Notes under the pieces: generated by a model
The model's database searches: none
Told to the model about the DNA's origin: nothing
What the model saw: the letters and a program-made list of their open reading frames with translations, nothing else
NCBI GenBank assembly: GCA_003478355.1
Contig: QUFC01000076.1
Span: 1 to 8,134 of the forward strand
DNA: 8,134 nt
Source of the DNA: Lachnospiraceae bacterium AM48-27BH
GTDB taxonomy: Bacteria > Bacillota > Clostridia > Lachnospirales > Lachnospiraceae
Reading direction: 5' to 3'
Shown: piece by piece, positions 1-4,408 of the stretch
Numbering within the stretch: the stretch's first letter is position 1
Layout: each line of letters opens with the position of its first letter
Position numbers and translations under genes: made by a program

Positions 1-47
1 AGTAGCCATTTTTCAAAGAAAAATGAGCGAATTACGAATGTTTTTGA

Positions 48-79
48 GAATTGCGGGAGCACGCAGTGCAGAGCAATTC
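48..79. repeat. Nested hairpin in left-edge spacer
   Basis: Outer arms gaattgc (48-54) and gcaattc (73-79) enclose an inner hairpin gcac-gca-gtgc (59-69). It lies in a 225-bp stretch with no gene at the left edge of the window. The nested, asymmetric design resembles other intergenic hairpins here (3540-3570, 3572-3609, 7293-7333). It may be the end of a dispersed structured repeat cut by the window edge. Function unknown. Confidence 0.5.
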
Positions 80-88
80 GGTATCAGA

Positions 89-110
89 GGGGTCAAAAGC
101 TTTTGACCCC
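89..110. repeat. Perfect 22-bp palindrome
   Basis: The half-site ggggtcaaaag is followed directly by its exact reverse complement, with no spacer. With no loop it would fold poorly as an RNA hairpin, so it could be a protein-binding palindrome or the core of a dispersed intergenic repeat. A TATAAT lies just downstream (121-126), but no -35 box sits at a proper distance, so I do not call a promoter. Confidence 0.6.
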
Positions 111-142
111 AACATCATGTTATAATTTTAACATTCTCAATC

Positions 143-185
143 AAAAAAGAAAGTGACAATGTGTTCCATTTGTCACTTTCTTTTT
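143..185. terminator. Bidirectional intrinsic terminator after the tetR-type gene
   Basis: Arms gaaagtgacaa (149-159) and ttgtcactttc (170-180) form an 11-bp perfect stem with a 10-nt loop. It is flanked by six A on the left (143-148) and five T on the right (181-185), so it has a U-tract in either direction. It would end the minus-strand transcript of the regulator gene at 226-783, and also any plus-strand transcript entering from the left. Confidence 0.85.
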
Positions 186-225
186 GTTTTTGTTGATAAT
201 CACTAAGAATCTTGTGCAATATTAC

Positions 226-783
226 CTATACCAACCCCAGTTCCCCCATAACCTTCGCCAGCTTCGGCGGCATCGCCTCCACCAGTTTCACAGCCATGGC
301 TTCCGGTGTGTCCTTCATGCCGGTCAGGATCCATTTCACCGTCATATACACGGACCCCTGACAGTACATCTCTAAAAGGAACTGCAATTCTTCCCCCAGC
401 GGTCTGCTGGTACGTCTGGCGATCAGATCCTTATAGAATTGCAAAATCAGTTCAAAATCATGTTCCTTCACGGAATTCCGGTCATCCGAACGGAACGCCT
501 CGGTGAAAAATGCTTTCTCCTCCTGGATAAATTCCAGCTTCTGGGTCAGACTTTCCCCGATGGTATGACTGACGCCGATCTGCTCAAAGGACTTTAATAC
601 CAGCTTATCAAAGTACCAGTTGATCAGATCATATTTATCTAAAAAATTCCGGTAAAAGGTCTGTCTGGTCACCCCAGCGCCCTCCACGATGCTGGTCACA
701 GTGATCCGGTCCACAGGAGTCGTCTTCATGCACTCTTTCATGGCCGCTGCCAGCTTGTATTTGGTTTTCTCCTGTTTTTCCAT
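226..783 (-). CDS. TetR/AcrR-family transcriptional regulator
   Basis: A 185-residue protein, the usual length for the family. The N-terminal helix-turn-helix is at about residues 28-49 (ITVTSIVEGAGVTRQTFYRNF), a typical TetR DNA-recognition segment ending in the conserved TFYxxF. The rest is helical and resembles the C-terminal domain of DhaS-like TetR proteins (for example WYFDKLV at 57-62 and the later EMYCQGSVYMTVKWI segment); that subgroup assignment is from memory. The start is the ATG at 781-783, with GGAGG at 788-792 five bases upstream. It lies 50 bp after the hflX stop with no terminator between them, so it is probably the last gene of that transcript. Ligand and target genes cannot be told from sequence. 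As it is not divergent from another gene, self-regulation is not obvious. Confidence 0.88.
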   Translation of the reverse strand: MEKQEKTKYKLAAAMKECMKTTPVDRITVTSIVEGAGVTRQTFYRNFLDKYDLINWYFDKLVLKSFEQIGVSHTIGESLTQKLEFIQEEKAFFTEAFRSDDRNSVKEHDFELILQFYKDLIARRTSRPLGEELQFLLEMYCQGSVYMTVKWILTGMKDTPEAMAVKLVEAMPPKLAKVMGELGLV

Positions 784-833
784 ATAGCCTCCGGATTCCT
801 TCTAAACATCTGCCACTACACAGTTACCTCTTT

Positions 834-2081
834 TTACACCAGCTGCCCATACAGCTCCGCCGGCACATAGGCTGTCACAGCGATTCCGTCCTGGGTGTAT
901 TCCTCCGACAGCAGTTCGCCGTATTTGCGGATCTGCTGGATCTTACCGGCTTCCTGATAAGAATAGGTCTTTTCCAGGTAGATCTTCTGGTTTCTTAGGA
1001 TCTCCTCCAGGGTGTCCAACAGACTGTCCACATTTTCCCCGGTCCTGGCGGAGATCTTCACCTGATAATCGGCAGAGAGATCCTTCAGGATCACATCGCT
1101 GTCCAGCTGATCCATCTTATTAAAGACCGTGACAATGATCTTGTCGGTCACCTGCAGCTGCTTCAGAGTTTCATATACAATGTGCATCTGCATATCCATC
1201 TGTGGATTGGATGCGTCCACCACATGAAGGATGATGTCGCTGTAACGCGCCTCTTCCAGAGTGCTCTTGAACGCCTCGATCAGGTGATGCGGCAGTTTCC
1301 GGATAAATCCAACGGTATCTGTCAGTAAGATCTGCTGGCCGCTGGGAAGCTCCAGATTTCTGGTGGTTGGGTCCAGGGTCGCAAATAACTTGTCCTCCGC
1401 CAGAATCCCGGCATCGGTCAGATAGTTTAACAATGTGGATTTGCCTGCGTTGGTATAACCGACAATGGCTGCCACCTGGGTATGCGCCTTTTCCCGCTGC
1501 TGACGCTGTACCTCTCTGTGACGCTCTACATCTTTTAATTCTTCCTTTAACTGACTGATCCGGTCATGGATCAACCGGCGGTCGATCTCCAGCTTTTTCT
1601 CACCCGGTCCTCTGGTTCCGATTCCACCTCCCAGACGGGACAGGGAATTGCGCAGACCAACCAGTCTTGCAGCCCGGTATTTTAACTGGGCTAATTCTAC
1701 CTGGATCTTTCCCTCACGGGTGTTGGCTCTTGCCGCGAAGATATCCAGGATCACCATGGTACGGTCCATGACCTTGGTATCCAGGGCATCCTCCAGATTC
1801 TTCAGCTGTGCCGGAGACAATTCATCATCGCACACCACACCAGTGCCCCCCAGCTCCCAGAGGCGTTCCCGCACCTCCTCGATCTTTCCCTTGCCAAGAT
1901 AGGTTCCTGGATGGATACGTTCCCGGTTCTGGATCATCTTGTCCACGGTAACGGCTCCGGCAGTCTTCACCAGCTCCTCTAATTCTTCCAGACAAGCCTC
2001 CGTGTCATCCTCCTCGCAGGTCCGCACCGCGATCAGGATCACCCGCTCCTCTGCTTCTTTTAACTCATATAACTCTGCCAC
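834..2081 (-). CDS. hflX: GTPase HflX, ribosome-associated
   Basis: A 415-residue HflX, a translational GTPase that binds the 50S subunit and splits stalled ribosomes under stress. The N-terminal HflX domain spans about 1-200 and includes the glycine-rich signature SRLGGGIGTRGPGEKKLE (148-165), followed by a coiled-coil helix (165-200). The GTPase domain has G1 GYTNAGKS (208-215), G2 around FATLDPTTR (233-241), G3 DTVGF (255-259), G4 NKMD (321-324) and G5 SAR (344-346), so all motifs look intact. The start codon is GTG at 2079-2081, preceded by AAGGAG at 2088-2093 with a 6-base gap; that ribosome binding site decides the start. It lies 90 bp after the TPR lipoprotein gene and 50 bp before the TetR gene, all on one strand. 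No promoter of its own is clear in the 90-bp gap. Confidence 0.97.
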   Translation of the reverse strand: MAELYELKEAEERVILIAVRTCEEDDTEACLEELEELVKTAGAVTVDKMIQNRERIHPGTYLGKGKIEEVRERLWELGGTGVVCDDELSPAQLKNLEDALDTKVMDRTMVILDIFAARANTREGKIQVELAQLKYRAARLVGLRNSLSRLGGGIGTRGPGEKKLEIDRRLIHDRISQLKEELKDVERHREVQRQQREKAHTQVAAIVGYTNAGKSTLLNYLTDAGILAEDKLFATLDPTTRNLELPSGQQILLTDTVGFIRKLPHHLIEAFKSTLEEARYSDIILHVVDASNPQMDMQMHIVYETLKQLQVTDKIIVTVFNKMDQLDSDVILKDLSADYQVKISARTGENVDSLLDTLEEILRNQKIYLEKTYSYQEAGKIQQIRKYGELLSEEYTQDGIAVTAYVPAELYGQLV

Positions 2082-2171
2082 GCTTTTCTCCTTTTTATCA
2101 CTGAATCCACTTCCGGAACTCCCATTTTCCTGCTTTTGCAGCCGTGGACGATTCCGGACATCCGATCTTTC

Positions 2172-2963
2172 CTATCGGGTTTTCAAAAATGTCATTTCCT
2201 TTTCTATCTCTGCGGTAGAGCCAAACTCCTGCACATAGGACTCCAATGTAGTGAAAGCTCCCGCAAAATCCGCATTCTGCTCCTGTGCCGCCGCCTTATT
2301 ATACACCAGCTTCTTCCGCACCTCTGGCTCCTGGTCTGCCATGGAAAGTCCCTGTTCAAAATAGTCCAGCGCATCGGATATCTTTCCGGCATCTAACTGG
2401 CATAATCCCATGCGGTTATACAGTTCTGCGTTCTGCATGCCGCCGCTCAGGGCGCTCTCATACAATCCCATAGCGTCATCAAAACGTCCTGCATCGGTCA
2501 GTCCCTGTCCCACAGCCAGAAGCGCTTCCTGGGTCGTTTCACCTGCAGGATCCTTGGCATAGGCCCTCTGGTACTGCTCCAAAGCCTTGTCCACAGCCCC
2601 TGCCTTCACATACAGAAGGCAGCTTCTTCCCAGATACTCCGGTCTTTCTCCATCCACCTGGTTCAGCACAGCATAGGTGTTCGCCGCCGCCTCATAATCC
2701 CCGGTTCCACACTCTGCTTCCGCCCGGTATTTCAAAATATCCAGTTCAAAATTGCCAACCATTCCATCAGAAGCCTCCAGCGCCTGGTCAAATGCCTGGA
2801 TCGCGCCCTCATAATCCCCTGCTTCCAGCAGATCGATTCCATTCTCACGGAAGGTATATTTTTCTTTGCCGCCGCCAAAGCAGCCGCTGGCAAAAATACT
2901 CAATGCCGCCAATACGCCCAGGAGACAGAGCTTTCTCCCCTGCTTCCATATCACTTTTCTCAT
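2172..2963 (-). CDS. TPR-repeat lipoprotein
   Basis: A 263-residue secreted protein. The N-terminus has a basic segment (MRKVIWKQGRK), a hydrophobic core (12-25) and a lipobox-like ASGC with the lipidated Cys at 28; the -3 residue is Ala rather than the preferred Leu. A short Gly/Lys linker leads into about six tetratricopeptide repeats (roughly 36-65, 74-103, 108-137, 145-175, 179-209, 217-247), recognised by the periodic GDYEGAIQAFDQAL-type pattern. This suggests a membrane-anchored scaffold outside the cell; no partner can be named. The start is uncertain: the nearest good Shine-Dalgarno (AAGGA) is 14 bases from the ATG, and a GTG at codon 4 is possible. It lies between dut and hflX on the same strand. 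A 10-bp-period pyrimidine repeat fills the upstream gap. Confidence 0.85.
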   Translation of the reverse strand: MRKVIWKQGRKLCLLGVLAALSIFASGCFGGGKEKYTFRENGIDLLEAGDYEGAIQAFDQALEASDGMVGNFELDILKYRAEAECGTGDYEAAANTYAVLNQVDGERPEYLGRSCLLYVKAGAVDKALEQYQRAYAKDPAGETTQEALLAVGQGLTDAGRFDDAMGLYESALSGGMQNAELYNRMGLCQLDAGKISDALDYFEQGLSMADQEPEVRKKLVYNKAAAQEQNADFAGAFTTLESYVQEFGSTAEIEKEMTFLKTR

Positions 2964-2990
2964 CCTGTCTTATTCATTCCTTTCCCACCG

Positions 2991-3060
2991 GACTTTCGCT
3001 TTCTTTCGCTTTCCTTTGCTTTCTTTCTCTTTCCTTTGCTTTCTTTCGCTTTCTTTCAGT
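2991..3060. repeat. 10-bp tandem repeat, pyrimidine-rich, about seven units
   Basis: Seven consecutive 10-mers share the consensus TTCTTTCGCT: the outer units are degenerate (gactttcgct, ttctttcagt), with ttctttcgct, ttcctttgct and ttctttctct between. On the minus strand, the transcribed strand of both flanking genes, it is purine-rich and contains AAAGGA-like stretches at two units (3011-3020, 3031-3040). It fills most of the gap between the dut stop (3068) and the lipoprotein start (2963). The period is not a multiple of three, and dut already ends with its normal C-terminal motif, so it is not coding. Unit number could vary by replication slippage. Confidence 0.85.
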
Positions 3061-3067
3061 CCCGTCC

Positions 3068-3502
3068 TTACTGCACTCCGGTGCTTCCGATTCCACCCCG
3101 GTCCGCTCCGGTCAGCTTCTCCGTCTCTTCAAACTGGATCGTTGGCTGGTGCTCCATGATCCGGAACTGGCAGATCCGGTCATTGACATGAATTTCCGTA
3201 TCCCGCAGGGCATAGGCCGGAAAATACCACTGGTCATTGTCACCACAATAAGACTCATCAATGATGCCGCAATGATTTGTCTGAATAATTCCAAAATTCT
3301 TGAATGTTGAGCTTCTTGGTACAACATGGGCCTCATAGCCCTGCGGCAGCTTCATGGCAACCCCAAGAGGGATCAGCTTAAACTCTCCGGCCTTTAATGC
3401 CACATCCTCTGCCGCCCGCAGATCGATCCAGTCGGACTTCCCGTCGATATAAGTCAGCTTTTCTATTTTATCGGTAAAATATTTAATGGTAATGGTTTTC
3501 AT
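3068..3502 (-). CDS. dut: dUTP diphosphatase (trimeric dUTPase)
   Basis: A 144-residue dUTPase, hydrolysing dUTP to dUMP and pyrophosphate to keep uracil out of DNA and supply dTMP synthesis. Length fits the homotrimeric family. Motifs are in order: motif 1 DLRAAEDV (27-34), motif 2 PRSST (62-66), motif 3 GIIDESYCG (79-87) with the catalytic Asp at 82, motif 4 RICQFRIM (109-116) and motif 5 RGGIGSTG (135-142). Motif 5 has Ile where the family usually has the Phe that stacks on uracil, and it is shorter than the common RGxGGFGSTG form. The start ATG (3500-3502) is preceded by AAAGGA at 3509-3514. It appears to head the minus-strand cluster continuing to the lipoprotein, hflX and TetR genes. 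The structured repeat at 3524-3680 lies directly upstream. I could not place a convincing promoter there. Confidence 0.95.
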   Translation of the reverse strand: MKTITIKYFTDKIEKLTYIDGKSDWIDLRAAEDVALKAGEFKLIPLGVAMKLPQGYEAHVVPRSSTFKNFGIIQTNHCGIIDESYCGDNDQWYFPAYALRDTEIHVNDRICQFRIMEHQPTIQFEETEKLTGADRGGIGSTGVQ

Positions 3503-3523
3503 GCTTGTTCCTTTCTCTCATAA

Positions 3524-3539
3524 ACAGTAACAGTATCAT
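3524..3539 (+). repeat. 16-bp direct repeat, left copy
   Basis: acagtaacagtatcat is repeated exactly at 3665-3680 in the same orientation, bracketing the structured element between them. The left copy also pairs with the sequence that follows: aacagtaac (3522-3530) is the reverse complement of gttactgtt (3540-3548). Confidence 0.8.
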
Positions 3540-3648
3540 GTTACTGTTCACGCGTTGCGCAAACAGCAACGGATTTTGCCGATGCTTCGCATTCTAAATC
3601 GGCAAAATCTGCTACCACCACTGTATCATACGGCATTTTCAGTTCAGA
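3540..3648. repeat. 109-bp multi-hairpin dispersed repeat, copy 1
   Basis: This matches 8026-8134 at 107 of 109 positions in the same orientation, differing at 3543 (a versus g) and 3612 (c versus t). It holds consecutive hairpins. Hairpin 1 has arms at 3540-3548 and 3562-3570 with one mismatch and an inner gcg-ttg-cgc. Hairpin 2 is a perfect 12-bp stem, gattttgccgat (3572-3583) with atcggcaaaatc (3598-3609). Hairpin 3 is ggcattttc (3632-3640) with gaaaatgcc (3647-3655). It lies in the divergent spacer between dut and the response-regulator gene, which is otherwise empty apart from the promoter at 3712-3740. No reading frame is evident, so it looks like a non-autonomous intergenic repeat. Confidence 0.9.
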
Positions 3649-3664
3649 AAATGCCTACCCTTGT

Positions 3665-3680
3665 ACAGTAACAGTATCAT
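3665..3680 (+). repeat. 16-bp direct repeat, right copy
   Basis: An exact second copy of acagtaacagtatcat (3524-3539), marking the right edge of the structured element in the dut/response-regulator spacer. At 16 bp it is long for a target-site duplication. It may instead be part of the element or the result of recombination between repeat copies. Confidence 0.8.
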
Positions 3681-3711
3681 AACATAATTTTCCCCCATTT
3701 ACCAGATTCCT

Positions 3712-3740
3712 TTGCGAATCCCGTTTATTTTTGATATACT
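3712..3740 (+). promoter_or_regulatory. Sigma-A-type promoter of the response-regulator gene
   Basis: A -35 box TTGCGA (3712-3717), a 17-bp spacer and a -10 box TATACT (3735-3740), with transcription expected to start near 3747. This leaves a leader of about 30 nt containing AGGAG (3768-3772) before the ATG at 3778. The TTG at 3712, which would extend the frame upstream, is therefore promoter rather than coding sequence. Confidence 0.7.
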
Positions 3741-3777
3741 ATACTTAATCATTTATTTTCACCAGTTAGGAGTTTTT

Positions 3778-4281
3778 ATGGATATTCGGACAATCGTTGT
3801 GGACAACACCGTAGAATTAAAAGAGAAATTAACGAAACTGTTAAATGAGATCCCTGGCGTGACCGTCTGCCAGAGCTTCGATGATGCCGTAGCCGCCATG
3901 CAGTACGTGGAAGAACATCCGGTCGATCTGGTCTTCTCCGATGTGGTCATGCCGGAGATCAGCGGTATCACCCTGGCGTCCTCCATCTACGCTCTTCCGG
4001 AACACCCGGAGGTGGTGCTTCTGTCCGGCATTCCCGGATTTTCTCTGGAAGCCTGGAAGGTACAGGCATTCGGCTTCATCATCAAGCCCTACACCCGCCG
4101 TCAGATCGTGGACATGATCAAAAATTCCGGGAGCGCTCCTGATTTCGGACGTTCCCGGAATTTTTCTAGTCTACTGAATAGCTACCACTTTTCTCTTCTT
4201 ACTGTACGGAAATCACCTTGTAATCCTGGTCTTCTACCGCTTTCTTCAGCACATCATCTGACACAGCCTCGCTTAAAGTGA
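3778..4281 (+). CDS. Single-domain response regulator (receiver domain only)
   Basis: A 167-residue frame whose first ~115 residues form a CheY-like receiver domain: acidic position D9 (followed by N10 instead of the usual second Asp), phospho-acceptor D55 in VFSDVVMPE, switch Ser83 in LLSG, and K103-P104 in IIKP. No DNA-binding or enzymatic output domain follows, so it would act by protein contact, or it is the remnant of a larger LytTR-type regulator. No histidine kinase is in the window. The start is the ATG at 3778 with AGGAG at 3768-3772 and a promoter just upstream. The C-terminus is odd: the frame passes through the intrinsic terminator at 4120-4165 and continues antisense to the last 83 bp of copA before a stop. 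Residues after about 117 are therefore unlikely to be native. One inserted base before 4167 would bring the TAG at 4167-4169 into frame, giving 130 residues. Confidence 0.75.
   Translation: MDIRTIVVDNTVELKEKLTKLLNEIPGVTVCQSFDDAVAAMQYVEEHPVDLVFSDVVMPEISGITLASSIYALPEHPEVVLLSGIPGFSLEAWKVQAFGFIIKPYTRRQIVDMIKNSGSAPDFGRSRNFSSLLNSYHFSLLTVRKSPCNPGLLPLSSAHHLTQPRLK
4120..4165. terminator. Bidirectional intrinsic terminator between convergent genes
   Basis: Arms aaaaattccggga (4120-4132) and tcccggaattttt (4153-4165) form a perfect 13-bp stem with a 20-nt loop. Five T end the plus-strand side, and the five A at 4120-4124 give a U-tract on the minus strand. It serves copA, whose stop is at 4199-4201, from one side and the response-regulator gene from the other. 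It lies inside the response-regulator reading frame, which has no stop before it. Confidence 0.9.
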
Positions 4282-4408
4282 CAACAGCAGTTCCAGTCTC
4301 ATGGCTTACCACTGCCTCAGATACCCCGGCTACTGCTTCCAGTGTCTTCTTGACTCTTGCCTCACAGTGTCCGCACATCATTCCTTCAATCTTCATAGTC
4401 CTTGTCAT
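4199..4408 (-). CDS. Possible internally initiated CopZ-like copper chaperone (69 aa), nested in copA
   Basis: The last 69 codons of copA form a complete heavy-metal-associated domain starting at an in-frame ATG (4406-4408). It is preceded by AAAAGGAG (4418-4425) at a 9-base gap, as good a ribosome binding site as that of any gene here. The product ([10 protein letters not shown]...) has MMCGHC with Cys at positions 12 and 15, and its 69-residue length is that of free-standing CopZ proteins. CopZ carries Cu(I) in the cytoplasm to CopA and to the sensor. An alternative frame of copA ends in a TGA overlapping this ATG as ATGA, the usual geometry of coupled genes. Whether it is made separately cannot be shown from sequence alone; the domain could also serve only as part of CopA. 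Confidence 0.5.
   Translation of the reverse strand: MTRTMKIEGMMCGHCEARVKKTLEAVAGVSEAVVSHETGTAVVTLSEAVSDDVLKKAVEDQDYKVISVQ

Noticed and set aside
98..126. Promoter using TATAAT at 121-126
   Set aside because: The only TTGACC-like -35 (103-108) is 12 bp away, too close, and no plus-strand gene follows before the terminator.
2082..2171. Terminator or riboswitch between the lipoprotein gene and hflX
   Set aside because: Weak competing stems exist around the two ttccgga sequences and a ctgc-tttt-gcag hairpin, but there is no U-tract and no recognised riboswitch core.
2991..3060. CRISPR-like array
   Set aside because: The units are 10 bp and contiguous without spacers, so this is a simple tandem repeat.
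2792..3310. Plus-strand frames rich in Phe, Ser and Leu across the lipoprotein-dut spacer
   Set aside because: They are translations of the 10-bp pyrimidine repeat and of the antisense of dut. No start signals or known domains are present.
3524..3680. Insertion sequence or transposon
   Set aside because: There is no transposase frame, and the 16-bp ends are direct rather than inverted repeats. I record it only as a structured repeat.
3712..3777. Upstream extension of the response-regulator frame from a TTG
   Set aside because: The TTG is the first part of the -35 box and the stretch holds the whole promoter. The ATG at 3778 has a proper AGGAG.
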